Assembly (NCBI GenBank): GCA_014058105.1
Contig: JACGCM010000910.1
Coordinates: 62,001 to 126,000, forward strand
Reading direction: 5' to 3'
From: Kingdonia uniflora
Lineage: Eukaryota > Streptophyta > Magnoliopsida > Ranunculales > Circaeasteraceae
Length of the DNA: 64,000 bases
Part shown: positions 11,814 to 22,762 of the stretch, piece by piece
Layout of the letters: each line of letters starts with the position of its first letter
Position numbering within the stretch: position 1 is the stretch's first letter
Notes under the pieces: generated by a model
What the model saw: only the letters and a program-made list of their open reading frames with translations
Database searches by the model: none
Told to the model about the DNA's origin: nothing
Position numbers and translations under genes: made by a program

Positions 11814-12380
11814 TATAATGGACTAATTCCATTAGCTTGAAATGGCTATGAATTAGCTCTTACACCAATATACCTATGACAAAAACTAATGTAAAGCAAG
11901 AAATAACACAAGTGATTTAGCGTATAAAATCTTTGAATGGATAAAAAACCATGACCTCGAATTGAGGGTTTTAGTAACAGTAACATTTATTGCTTGAGGC
12001 TAATATCTTATTACCAGTGATTTATCAAACTATAATACTTGTTTTTAGTTTTTTCTTGATCCATGTCTCTTCTGGAACTTTTTCTTTATATATGTCTCAC
12101 TCGCAGCTCGTTATTGTGCTGAAACACGTTCTCCAAACAATGAGGTAAGTGGTGGTTGACTGAGTAATTGTTGAGTTCGTGGGAGACAGGTGTCTTTGAC
12201 TTGCTCATATTCTCCTATTTTGCTCGATCCATGTTCGTCATAAGTTCGTGGGCTAAGTGGTACTACTAATTATTCAATGTTACGTGTAAAATGCGTGAGT
12301 CTGATATGGAGGTATTTCAAATTGGGTTAGGTCGAGGGATAACTATACTATCAGTTCACTCATATGCACCATAAACGGGC
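11814..12380 (-). repeat. Element 1 5' LTR (outer limit approximate)
   Basis: It abuts the PBS on its inner side and begins tataatgg on the plus strand, one base away from the expected TG. A TATA box on the minus strand (ATATATAAAG, 12085-12094) is placed as expected for an LTR promoter. The outer limit near 12380 is only an estimate because no second LTR is available to compare. Confidence 0.6.
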
Positions 12381-12662
12381 AAATGTTGAAACTTCTAACA
12401 AGAGGTATATCATACTTCATTCTATCAAGCATCTCGAATCAAACACTTTAACATTTCCAATATCTATTTATTACGGTTGACTACCTATCTCTCAATTATC
12501 GATAATTCATAATACTCTATTTTGAAAACTAAAATTGTTCCCCAAACAATTCTTTCAAAAGTTAAAGCTATCAAGTCCCATCAACCAATTGTATAAAAAT
12601 TCATTCGATATTACCAAATAAAACAAAAATAACAGCAAAAAATGTGTTAAATTTGAGATTGT
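12381..12662. other. AT-rich 3' flank of the element Z antisense gene
   Basis: No coding sequence. It probably holds the 3' untranslated part of the antisense gene that ends at 12663 and the junction to element 1. Confidence 0.4.
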
Positions 12663-14972
12663 CTACTTCTTCGGGGAAATGATAGGAGTAGTGATCTTCA
12701 CTAGCAGACTAGGTGTTAGCTCTTCGAGAACTTCCTCCTGGAAATTACCCTTGGGCAAAGCAGGGGTGAGATATGGAATCTCGACAACCTCATCTTTAGC
12801 ATCAGAATCTATGAAGCTCACCCCAGCAGCAAAGGCCAGGCCTTTGTAAATGTTTTTTCTCTTCATGGCATCAAACTGGCCAAAAAAGTTCTCTTTCATC
12901 CGCTTCAGAGAGTCAATAATGGAAAGATCTACTTCTTCTTCTGCCTCGGCAAGAGCTTTGATCTTCTTTGCCTCCATTGACCTTCGCACAACTATAATTT
13001 GTTCACAAGCATCATCTTCAAAATTGGACTTCTGAAGGGCCAGAGCTTCCTTACTCTTCTTAGCTTCTTTTATTCTCTCCCCCTCCCAGATCTTCTTGGC
13101 ATCCCAAATGGCGGCCTTCCTCGACTTCACCGTGCCAAGTTTCAACTTCTCCAGCTTTGCTCCAAATCTTCCTTTTCAGCAACCTGCTCCTTTTCGATAT
13201 TCTTGGAAGCAAGGAGTTCATTGGCCAGACTCTACCCACCAAGTAGCAGAGGCTTGCTATCAACAAGAAGCTTCTTGATCTGCATTATCGTTAAAATAAG
13301 AGATCTCGAAAAAGGAACCAATGACGTTAGTCAAAATAAAGCCTTTAAATTGCTTACCTGGTTCATCGTTCGAAGACCTTTGATGAAGAAGGTAGACAAA
13401 CTGTCTGCTTCAGCCAAACAGTTGGTAAAATTTTCCTCTATTGACTTTGTCCCAATAGTATAGAACTCGATGGTCCGTTGGGTCTCCTCCTCAGAATCTA
13501 CGAGATTCCCAGATACCTTCGCCCTTAGCGAGTCGAGAGGGCCTTTCTTTCTAGCCGTAGACACCTTTGCTGGCAGACTATCTGGGACACTTGCAATCCC
13601 TGACCTAACAATTTCAACATTGCCCCCCATCTCGACTGGATTTTGTTAAGTCAAACTTTTCAATAGTTTTACAGGGGCAAGGGGTGGGGTGGGGGGGGGG
13701 GGGGGGGGGGGTATTGGCAGCTCTCATCTTCTTATTTTTTCCCAACCCCACTCAATAGGGCCTCCTTCTCTGTAGCAACATAGTCAATTGTATGCTCACT
13801 AAGAGTAGGATTCTCAAGAGGGAGACTGGTATATATCAACGGCTCTTTTGTTTTTTGCCGACATTTTACAGTTGATAATAGGAACTTTAGACCGTTTTGA
13901 TGGATTTTTTTAAACTAGCTTCCCAAAACAACCCTTCTACCTTCTACTGATCTTCGACAAGAGAGTCGACTCACCCAAAAAGTTGGTTCTCAAGTTGTAC
14001 AACTTATCCTTCACCTTCGAGTTTCTGTCATTCTCCTTTGTAGCTGCTGCACGAACAAATACAATAATTTTGCATATCATTAAAGAACAAACGTTCGGCA
14101 AACAAATATTACAATATCACAACAGACATAAACACATATACCACTAACCTAAATGAAAACTCTTCCTCTTCAGAGGTTTCCTAAGGTTTTTGGGGCCGAA
14201 CTCATAGTTCCCCGACACAAGTAGGCGATCGGCAAAGTATTGTCCTCCAGTCGAGACCATATCATACTGCAATAGCCTTTTGAAAATCTGGCTAAGTATC
14301 TATTGCCTAGTTTTTTTGGATTCTGTTTCTGCATGTAATACACACACAAGTCATCGATAGAGATCAACTGCTCTCCCCTCTCCTGTAGTCGAACATTTAA
14401 AACTGCCACCACCCGAAATAGGTCGTACACATTTGGGTTGAACTGGCCAGGGGCAGTATCGATGAAATTTAAAAACTTCATCTAGTCAGCTCGAAGGGGA
14501 AACTTCAAACCCTTCTTTATCTATTCTCGATGAACGAGAATACCCTCCATGGGGAGGACTTGGTCAGTCATCTCCCCTAAATATTCCTCTAACCTTATAT
14601 ACTCAGGAATCACATACTTCTGCTTGAAATTTAGAATTTCATTAGTCCCCTACCTATCCCCCTAACATTCGCCATCAAGATCTAGATCTACATCTAAATC
14701 ACCTCCTTCTACACCTCTACCAGTACATTCTCCTCGATCACTAGTCTAAGGCTCATGTTCGACATTAGTTTCTACTCTCTCTCTATCAGAAACCTCTGCA
14801 ACCTTAGTCTCCAACCTAGCTCGATTCTCATGAGCAACGTCCATACTGTTATCCCCCACCCTGTAATTCCTACCCAACTCTTGTACGTAGAACGTCATAT
14901 CGATTATTAAAGGTTCTACATCGACATGATTTTCAAATATTCCTTTTACACCAGTATCAAGACAATTAATGT
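12663..14972 (-). pseudogene. Element Z large antisense gene, main exons
   Basis: The frame runs leftward from the CACTA insertion at 14973. An acidic N-terminal part contains INCLDTGVKGIFENHV. A domain follows with KKGLKFPLRAD and [20 protein letters not shown] (14530-14400). It resembles the Pfam family called 'putative gypsy type transposon' (Transposase_28), known from antisense ORFs of Tat-lineage elements. A charged, lysine- and glutamate-rich C-terminal part (12663-13630) looks like coiled coil. The same organisation occurs at 41194-43629 and 48240-50675. Several stops break the frame. Its gag-pol partner is not present; element 1 occupies that place. Function is unknown. Confidence 0.7.
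13691..13711 (+). repeat. Poly-G tract, 21 G
   Basis: A run of 21 G preceded by ggggtggggt, within the antisense gene of element Z. On the coding strand it is poly-C. It is a possible G-quadruplex. Confidence 0.95.
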
Positions 14973-14984
14973 CACTACAAGAAA

Positions 14985-15320
14985 TACGGCTTTTTACGCT
15001 ATTAAATAAATGACGTAAAAGGGATTTAATGTCACTTGTACAAATGACGTCGAAAGCGATGGCGTGGAAAGATAAGGACTAACAACGTCATTAAATAAGT
15101 GATGAGGAAAGATAGACACTAACGACATTAATTAAGTGACGTATAAGGGGTTTCAAAAAATGACGTTATTGATAAAAATTTCGGTGGTCGGCCGGCTAAT
15201 GTATTCTATTGACGTCACTAAATAACGTCATTAAAAAATGACGTAGTTGAAATCTTTAAACGTCATATTTGAAGTGACGTGGTAGCATTTTCTTTTATCA
15301 ACAATGACATTTTTAAAATG
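14985..15320. repeat. CACTA 1 left subterminal repeats (TGACGT motif)
   Basis: About a dozen copies of TGACGT or its complement ACGTCA within about 330 bp, for example tgacgtaaaagg, aacgtcattaaataa and attgacgtcactaaataacgtc. In CACTA elements such repeats are the binding sites for the accessory transposition protein. The motif is also the core of plant TGA/bZIP sites. Confidence 0.8.
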
Positions 15321-16309
15321 ACGTCAATACCTTGAAAAATACAAAAATAAATAAATAAAAATCTAATATTGTCAATTCATTGCCCTGTCCTCCTCTCTAC
15401 AGGACCACCACCATATTTTATAAAAATTATATTACTTTTATTCAATACAATGTGTTTGAACTTAATCACTTTATTATTTAAATTACTGAGATAAATCACT
15501 GGTAAACTTAGCCAATGCACAAAAAACCTAATAAAACATCCATAAAGAAGGGTCTCAGATGTTTCACTGCCAGAATGCTTACAACCTTTGATTGCCTTTG
15601 TGTGTTTATACTAATCTGGATCAATTTGTAAACCTGTCAAAGCATACAAATTAAACATTATCTCTGTAAATGTGAATACACAATAAAATACTTGCAATCG
15701 CAAAAAAATATATAAAAAATACAGAACAAGATCAAAATACCTATTTGTTTGAAGGATTTCACCTCCGTGACAATTATACATTCTGGATCCCCATAAGTTG
15801 CCTATGTACATGATTAGAGTTGAAATGGGCTAAACATAAGGATTATATCCTTTGGCTAGAGTCTCCATATGAAAATGGAAATTAAGGCAACATATCATAA
15901 GAAATGTTACATTTACTTACATGTGTACTTACAAATATTTGCTTAAACTCCTTGAGGTTAGTTGCAAGACTATAGGAAGAGCAGCGATCGAAAACTGCAT
16001 TTTTTAAAGAAAAAAAATGGTTAATTCATAATGGCTTCCATTGAATAAAATAATAGTTTACCCAGACCCCCATAGTAGATGGTCATAAGTATGAAATAAA
16101 GCAGTACAATATTTGAGATAGTCTGACCAAATCTGTAGCTCTGAAAAAGCTATAGATATAATTACCCAAACATATGAAATAATTTTTGGAAATAGGACTA
16201 CACGAATGTAAAACGGTGAAAAAATATGTTAGAGAATAGAAATAATACCTCTGTATTTGCAACAGAAACTCTCTGGAAGAGATCAATCAATAACTAATGC
16301 AAAAAAAAT
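15321..16309. other. CACTA 1 interior, left spacer
   Basis: AT-rich DNA with no coding match that I recognise. It may contain intron sequence of the captured helicase gene that starts at 16310. Confidence 0.4.
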
Positions 16310-17463
16310 GGAGCTACTGGAGGTGACCTTGACAGTATCCGTGCTTCAGTTCTTAGTGAAGCGGCCATAGTATTTTCCACTCTTAGTTTTAGCGGCTCAA
16401 ATCTTTTCAGCAAGTTGAATCACGTGTTTGATGTTGTTATTATAGACGAAGCTGCTCAAGCTGTGGAACCAGCAACTCTTGTCCCATTAGCCAATGGATG
16501 CAAGCAAGTATTTCTGGTTGGTGATCCAAATCAGCTGCCAGCCACTGTAATTTCTACCATTGCTGAGAAACACAGATATGGTATGAGCTTATTAAAGAGA
16601 TTTCCAAAAGCTGAGTATCCAGTACAGATACTGAAGACCCAATATCGCATGCATCCAGAGATACGTTGCTTTCCTTCGAAAGAATTCTATAAAAATGAAT
16701 TGGACGATGGGACTGACGTGAAGGATCAAACTCAAAGATCATGGCATGACTACCTCTGCTTTGGGCCATTTTGTTTTTTTGTCATTGAAGAAGGGGCTGA
16801 ATCCCAGCCCTCTAGAAGTGGCTCGTTTGTAAATGAGGATAAGGTTGAGTTTGTCCTTCTCATGTATAAGAATTTGGTTACTCGTTATCCTGAACTCAAA
16901 CCATCTCAGAACAACAGTGATTCGGATTACAGTTCAAGTTTTCAAATAGCAATAATATCACCTTACGGAGATCAAGCGAAGCTCTTCCGTGATGGTTTAT
17001 GTGATAAGTTTGGCATTGAGTCGGATAAATTAGTCGATATAAATACTGTGGATGGGTTTCAGGGACGGGTAAAAGTCGTTGCAATATTTTCTTGTGTTCG
17101 CGCCAACAAAAACAAAAGCATTGGGTTTGTGGCAGATTCCCGAAGAATGAATGTGGGGATATCTAGAGCAAGGTCTTCAGTCCTAGTGGGTAGGTTCTGC
17201 ATCGACATTGAAGCAAGATGAGCATTGGTGCAACTTAGTGAAAAATGCAGAAGAACGTCAATGTATATTCAAGATAAGAAAACCATATGCCGCATTTTTT
17301 CAGCGATGAAAATATGCCAACCATGAAAGTTGTGAAGAAGGTTGAAGCCATGATTGAGGACGTTCAGAGCCATCTGGATGTGACAAAAAACAATACCATC
17401 AACTATGGTAATCAAGAAGTGGGTGTGGATGATGGTGGAGATGAAGTCATGGATGATGACTAA
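16310..17463 (+). pseudogene. SEN1/MAGATAMA3-like RNA/DNA helicase, captured C-terminal half
   Basis: The fragment resembles plant SEN1-like superfamily 1 helicases (MAA3). It begins inside the enzyme at GATGGDLDSIRASVLSEAA. Then come the Walker B-like VVIIDEAAQAVEP, the GDPNQLPAT motif III, KTQYRMHP (motif IV), INTVDGFQGR (motif V) and SRRMNVGISRARSS (motif VI). Motif I (Walker A) and everything upstream are missing. The frame is open to 17190. There one extra base (gtgggtagg instead of gtggtagg) shifts it. In the next frame the family C-terminus continues (GSASTLKQDEHWCNLVKNAE) to a stop at 17461. No intron is visible over 1.15 kb. SEN1-type helicases unwind RNA:DNA hybrids in the nucleus. 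This copy lacks ATP binding and cannot be a working helicase. Confidence 0.9.
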
Positions 17464-18998
17464 ACTCACGGCAGTAAAGTTTGAAGGGAATTGTTCGTTT
17501 ATGTAGGTTTTGCAGTAATTTAAAATGTATCTTCTTCCTTCATTTTCTAGTTATTATTCATTATTTGTTTCTTTCATTTTTGAGTTATTAATTATAAGGT
17601 AATAAACAAGGAAGGTAGATAATTGTACATTTGGGAAGAAGGTGAATGTAATTTTCTTCAGGGTTGAATGTACTAATTAATCCCAGTTTGTTAAGAATAG
17701 AAAATAAAAAATGCTAAGCCAACTTGGTCGTGTAATTATTAACCAAGGCCAAAACAAAAACTATTAAAGTCATAAGAGCATATGCAATAGTGTCCTATAT
17801 TTGAAAAAAACTTCACAAAAAGCTCTCTGAATATTTTAGGTTGACAAAAAAATCATATAGTTTAAGGTTTTTACAGCTTGAGAGCTCGAGCTTAAAATTT
17901 GGGGCAGACAACATGTTGATTTGGATTCCATGGTTAAAATGATGCTCTTAAGCTTTAGTCAGTGAAAACTCTTGCCTAGCCTTTTCGATGTATCATAAAA
18001 GAGTTTCAATCTTGAAATCTTCTCTGCGGGTAGTGAATGGGGCCCTAGCTAACCAGCCTTGTCATTTTATTTTCTTCACCCCGTGTGAAAAAAAGATGCT
18101 CTAAGCATTTGTAGCTACCATATAGGAATGCGAACAACAAGGAGATTGACAGCTCTGAGTATATAGTTTATAGAATTTACCAGGAGGAGCAGGTACAGGT
18201 ACAGGCACAACAGGTACAGGTCCAGGTACAAAATGAGGTGCATTTCTCATGGGAATTGAATTATCTCGAGGTAGAGACGAAACACTTAGCTTGCAAGGTG
18301 ACTTGACCATATCTCCTGTTCTGGAACAAATTCCATACCTGTAAAAAGAAATAAACTAAGAATTTTGAAGTCCCCATTTTATTAACAAGTAAGATAATGA
18401 CCAAGAAACTGCATTTACAGTGTGAATCAAAAGCATGATTAGCTCAATTTGACAATAATCTTACCTCCTCCCCAAAAGAGAGCTGCTACAAGAAGCACTC
18501 TTTAGAAGAAATATGCAATTAATGATTAGGAGATACTCCTAGCTTTACTTTTTTTCTTCACTTTAAAAATGGGACTTTACCTTCTTCATAAATCCACCAT
18601 GAGCATTGTATACTAGACTTCTTTCAAACCTTGTATTTCGGTTTTCATATATTACCAAGTAAATCAAGAAGCAATAGTTTTGAAAGAGCAGGTCCTGTAA
18701 CAAAATATATATATACAAAAAGCATGAAATAACATCATATGTAACTACCCAATAAACCACTGATGTCAAGTATAAGAACATGCGACAATGATCAATATTT
18801 ACGCATGAATTTATTTATAAAAGAAGACTTATGCATCAGACGCAAATTCAAAAGGAAAGGCATGAGTTATTGATATGATTACCATTACTGCAATTAGATG
18901 TGCATTCCTGAATTGCAAGGAAGAGAATTGAAAGTGCGAGGATATAGACAATTTGAATTGCAAGTAAAAATTGCATAAGTTCAAGCGGAATAGAATAC
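17464..18998. other. CACTA 1 interior between captured genes
   Basis: Contains a 69-codon minus-strand ORF (18101-18310) with a proline-valine repeat (PGPVPVVPVPVPAPPG) and another exon-like minus stretch near 18580-18700 (ENRNTRFERSLVYNAHGG). Both may belong to captured genes, possibly the PQT3-like one whose exons follow on the same strand, but I cannot assign them. Confidence 0.35.
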
Positions 18999-19356
18999 TA
19001 ACATTTTTCACAGAAGCTATTAAAACAACACTTGCTTGTCATCACAACACCCTTCATTACTTCATTCCAGTTCCTTATCAAATGCAGCCCTATTTTGAAT
19101 TGGAAAAAAATTAAAGTAAATATCCTTTTAAAAATAATCTACAGAGAAAGAAAGACTACGAGGAGTACTCCTTACGTAAGAAAATGAAAATAACTCACTC
19201 ATCTGTCTTGAGAATAGATAAGGTGCAGCTTGGTAATGCATTAAAACCATTTGGGGTAGCAACTAACATTGGCATTAGAATTCCAGTTGGAAGCTTGACT
19301 CCTTTAATGTCACAATTTGGATCACCATTTTTTTGGGGAATGCTAAATAAGATGTC
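18999..19356 (-). pseudogene. PQT3/RBBP6-like E3 ubiquitin ligase, captured exons
   Basis: Two minus-strand exons. Exon 19356-19199 follows an AG acceptor and ends before a GTGAGT donor; it contains NGDPNCDIKGVKLPTGI and LVATPNGFNALPS. This is the segment after the zinc knuckle of plant DWNN/RBBP6-type ligases such as PARAQUAT TOLERANCE 3. The next exon starts at 19090 in the right phase (DEAAFDKEL). It then jumps to NEVMKGVVMTSKCCFNSFCE, the middle of the RING/U-box-like domain. About 20-30 residues, including the first zinc-binding cysteines (HCPLC), are missing at this junction and the frame shifts. Retained introns show capture from genomic DNA. No working ligase can be made. Confidence 0.8.
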
Positions 19357-19359
19357 CTG

Positions 19360-20689
19360 AATTTCACAAAGAAACCAATGAGCACCTTTTCATAGATCCA
19401 TTGAAAAAATCACAATAATATGCCAAACGTTAAAGTTACTAGGCGCCTTGCATCGGTGACAAATATAGCCTGGTAGAAGTATCTTATTTTCCAACATTCC
19501 CCGGCCTTCACATAGCCATTTGTATAAATAATAAAAAACCTATTTTAGAATTAACACAATATCATTTCATGGAGCAATACTGTACCTAAATGAAAGGAGA
19601 CTCAATGTGACCTCGACCAAACCCACTACTCCATCTCATCAAAGACGGACAAAGGTTTTGATCATAAGCACATACTAGTGTCCTAGAAGATTAATGGGCA
19701 ACCTTGAGGTAATTTGCGCCACTGACTAGATAATGTATATAAATAATTACGGAAAATTTTAATTATATTCTCTTAAGGTATTAGGTATGGTTCAAGAAAT
19801 TACCAAAGCCACGGCATGCCATCATTCTCCCATTCCCCTTCCAAAGTGTCTGCGAACACCAACGGCCTCTTTCGGTTGCCTGAAATTGCATCTTAGATAG
19901 GTGAATACGACACACACACATAAATACTCAAGAAAAATACTAATGAAAATTACTACTTGGATATGCAATTCCAAAAAAATAAAATAAAATATAAAAGGCC
20001 GAGATAAACTCATTATAAGAAAGTCCCCCTTGTACATGATATTAATAGTAACAATGAAATTTCACCATTGTAATAAAGCAAGAAGAAAAGGAATTGCACT
20101 TCATTAACATACCTTACTGCCCTCCAATTATACACACTCACAGAACAAAGATCAATAAGTCAAGGAGAAGCTTCATATAAGAAGAATTAGGAGATGAATT
20201 TTTTTCAACCACTATGAGATACACATATAGATACATATATAGAGGCAGAGTGTTGATTATGGGGCACAGTTAAAACCCTTATTTATAGAGAGATTAATGG
20301 AGTAATTAAAACCCGTATCGAGAGTGTGTGTCGAACAGGAGATAACCCTAAATTGAGAGAGTGAGAGAGAGAGAATTAAACCCTTATAGCTACTCAATCA
20401 CTTCATCTTCATCGATCCTTGATGAGAGCTCCAATGAATACTAGTTCTAAACAATCTAGTACTTTGTTATAACAATTAAACTTTGGATAGATAAACTGAA
20501 GTTGGGGAGAGAGAGTACTTTCGAATCATATGCGGCGCAAACGAATTCAAGTAAATGGCGGAGAAAGAGAGAAGATTCATCATATATTCCAGTAGACCAA
20601 AACATCCTAGTAGCAAGATTACCGAAACGAATCTCGTCAATTGAATATAAAAGATGTAAATGCTCATGTAAATGATATTTTCGTTTTTA
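19360..20689. other. CACTA 1 interior, right spacer
   Basis: AT-rich with short minus-strand ORFs (19822-20037 and 20476-20667) and a GAGAGA tract near 20355-20375. It probably includes upstream introns of the PQT3-like fragment. I recognise no further exon. Confidence 0.4.
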
Positions 20690-20835
20690 GGTCACTATCA
20701 AAATTGACGTCATACAAAAAAATACAGGAAATAACGTCATTTTTTGGAGAATGACGGAGTATCATAAACAATTACGGGAAAATAACGTAAAATTAAACTT
20801 TTTATGCCACTTCCCAAATAAATGACATAAAAAGT
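20690..20835. repeat. CACTA 1 right subterminal repeats
   Basis: The same motif as on the left, in fewer copies (attgacgtcatac, ataacgtcatttt, gaatgacggag, ataacgtaaa, aaatgacat), decayed towards the end. Confidence 0.75.
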
Positions 20836-20851
20836 TGTTTTTGTTGTAGTG

Positions 20852-21883
20852 TGTTTTGAACTGGTTCAACCATTTTTAACCTGAAAATCATAATTCCTTT
20901 TTTAAGTTAGTAAGATATCATTTCTTATGTATAATATTAAATAACTGTTGTCAAAGATTACTCTTTAACGAATCATTATATTTGCTACAATCTAGTACTC
21001 GACCAAAAACAAAATTAATTTCTTTCAAGTTTTATTTTCGACATTGTTTTCTTCGACATTATTACATAAGTTATCGATTAAAATAAAAATAATAATTTTT
21101 TATAAGTTCTAACATCGACATTATTTCATTAGACAAATTTTTAAGTTACTTAACAATATTTTCAAAGTTATTCAACAGGTACATCCTCCAGCTTCTCGAC
21201 GACGACACAGTTGACGCCCAGTTTCCCGCTAAAAAAGGGCCAAAATCAAAATTTATAAATTTGCGGTATCTCCAGAGACATTTTAGGCCCAATACACCAA
21301 AAAATCAGGCCATCAAATTCCCCAATTGCCTACATCTCCAAAACAACTCAATAAACTCCATAAACTCCTCACACTCCCACCGTAACACCTATGGTGGCCA
21401 AAATCGATTCTCTCTCCAGATCACAACAAACCAGACCAAACCCTAATAACCACGGTACCCTATTATCATCAATAACACCCTCCAACATTAACCACATCAA
21501 TTTTCCCTCCAAATCACATTCAGCACCAAAAACCCTAACACAATTTTTCTCCAATTCCTTAACAAATACCAACTCTTACTCAAAATCCTTCATACAAATT
21601 ATACACAACTATTATCTACAATGGGGTTTTACCAAAATCACTAAACACAAGCAACAACATTAAGTCAAGAAAATTGCTCAGAACAAAAAAACTCACCTTG
21701 GACATGAGCAACTTTTAAATCCTTCCTCTATGCAATCTAAGCTCTTTCAATAAGAGTAAAGTTCTCCTCAATACCAATGGTGAAAGAAGTTATAATAGAA
21801 GAGCACATGGAATCCGAGGGAGTTTGAAAATTTTCAGCAAAAACAGAGTATGAACAATCGCCACTCGAAAGGGGTATTTATAG
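20852..21883 (-). pseudogene. Element Z antisense gene, promoter, exon 1, intron 1, start of exon 2
   Basis: On the minus strand a TATA box (CTATAAATA, 21883-21875) is followed about 60 bp later by ATG (about 21810; MCSSIITSFTIGIEEN). A consensus donor (CAAG|GTGAGT, about 21695), a long intron and an acceptor (TTTTCAG, about 20886) lead into exon 2 with MVEPVQN, which continues at 14969 after the CACTA insertion. The intron is AT-rich and has no other feature I recognise. The start at 21810 is my choice among few ATGs. Promoter and splice sites suggest a gene that was once transcribed separately from gag-pol. Confidence 0.55.
21875..21883 (-). promoter_or_regulatory. TATA box of the element Z antisense gene
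   Basis: CTATAAATA on the minus strand, about 65 bp upstream of the first ATG of the antisense gene. Confidence 0.6.
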
Positions 21884-21959
21884 GCCCCACACAATTGTTT
21901 AGCGCACCCCTTCGAGACCCTTCAGCTAACCATCTGGCAACTCGCCCAACACGTCTCTT

Positions 21960-22163
21960 CTAAAATTTTAGAATCCTTTGCCTCCTAAAGGACAATAAAC
22001 TTTTACAATATTGCTTTAATCCATCTAAACCCATCCAAACCTCCTCAGTGTTTTCCATATTTACCAATGCAGTTCTCAAACTCACAAAAAGAGACTGCAT
22101 ATCAAATTCTTTATAAGTTAATACATCACCTAAGGAGATACACCTAGCCATTGTTATTTGCAA
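21960..22163 (-). pseudogene. Unrecognised 67-codon ORF
   Basis: The translation looks protein-like (SLGDVLTYKEF, ALVNMENTEEVWMGLDGL) but I cannot place it. It lies where the related elements keep the small antisense ORFs, yet it does not resemble them. It may be a host gene fragment or part of an upstream exon. Confidence 0.3.
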
Positions 22164-22209
22164 GACTAGACCATATCTTTCCTTTTTATCTACCTCCTAT
22201 TTCAACGGG

Positions 22210-22700
22210 ACTATTGTGTAGAAGCATATTCCCCAGATTCGACAAGAGTAAGCCAACAAAGTGTAGTCGAAGATAGCCACACATGATTGAAGGCCATCAT
22301 TCGAGAAGTTACTATAAGTCCTCAACTTGCCTAAAGTAGCCGTTGAAGCCTGGTAAAGAAAGAACTGTTAGATATCCGCAAAGTTTGCCTTCTCCCCCGG
22401 AATAGGAGACTATTTCTTTCTTTTTGTAAAATTGCCTATATGACTATAAATACAGGCAGAGAATAGATTTTACAGGACTGAATTTTTTTACTATTCTTAC
22501 TTCTAAAATCCAACATTACTTCAAAATGTATAATAACGAACATCTTACTGGATTTTACATAAAAATCCTCTACGAGGTCGTGGTTTTTCTCAGGCTTTAC
22601 TGAGTTTTCCACGTAAAATCTTGTTTTATCTAGCTTTATTGTATTCTCTTTATGAATAAGTATTGGCAAAGATTTTCATTCCAGAAAATACGCCACTACA
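22210..22700 (+). repeat. Element Y 5' LTR (left limit approximate)
   Basis: It ends ccactaca directly before a PBS and contains a plus-strand TATA box (CTATAAATA, 22444-22452). Short stretches such as gaagcatattccccagattcga resemble the LTR at 44998 in diverged form. The left limit is uncertain; the expected TGTAGTAGCC start is not found and may be lost. Confidence 0.55.
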
Positions 22701-22718
22701 ATTGGCGCCGTCTGCGAG
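22701..22718 (+). other. Element Y primer binding site
   Basis: ATTGGCGCCGTCTGCGAG immediately after the LTR end; the same type as at 11813 and 57472. Confidence 0.8.
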
Positions 22719-22762
22719 AATTACCATACTTTTTTTACCATCACTGATCCAAACACCATTCG

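Larger units (their letters stand above)
6090..12380 (-). mobile_element. Element 1: Ty3/gypsy (Tat-like) retrotransposon, 3' truncated
   Basis: Minus-strand order is LTR (about 12380-11814), PBS (11813-11796), gag (from 11735), protease, reverse transcriptase, RNase H and integrase (ending about 6090). The 3' LTR and any antisense module between integrase and LTR are absent. The protein is clearly diverged from elements 2 and 3 (for example YWISNIVVIPNKNGKVQV versus DWISNIVAVPKKNDKIRI), so it is a different family in the same lineage. Many stops and frameshifts mean it cannot be autonomous. Confidence 0.85.
14973..20851. mobile_element. CACTA DNA transposon 1, non-autonomous, 5.9 kb
   Basis: The left end is CACTACAAGAAATACGGC. 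The right end in reverse complement is CACTACAACAAAAACAAC. A 3-bp target duplication TGT flanks it exactly (14970-14972 and 20852-20854). Removing the element and one TGT joins the antisense gene of element Z in frame (VEPVQN at 20868 to INCLDTG at 14970). The ends carry many TGACGT-type subterminal repeats. No transposase (TnpD/Transposase_21-like) is recognisable, so it would need help from another element. The interior carries fragments of at least two host genes in opposite directions. Confidence 0.93.
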
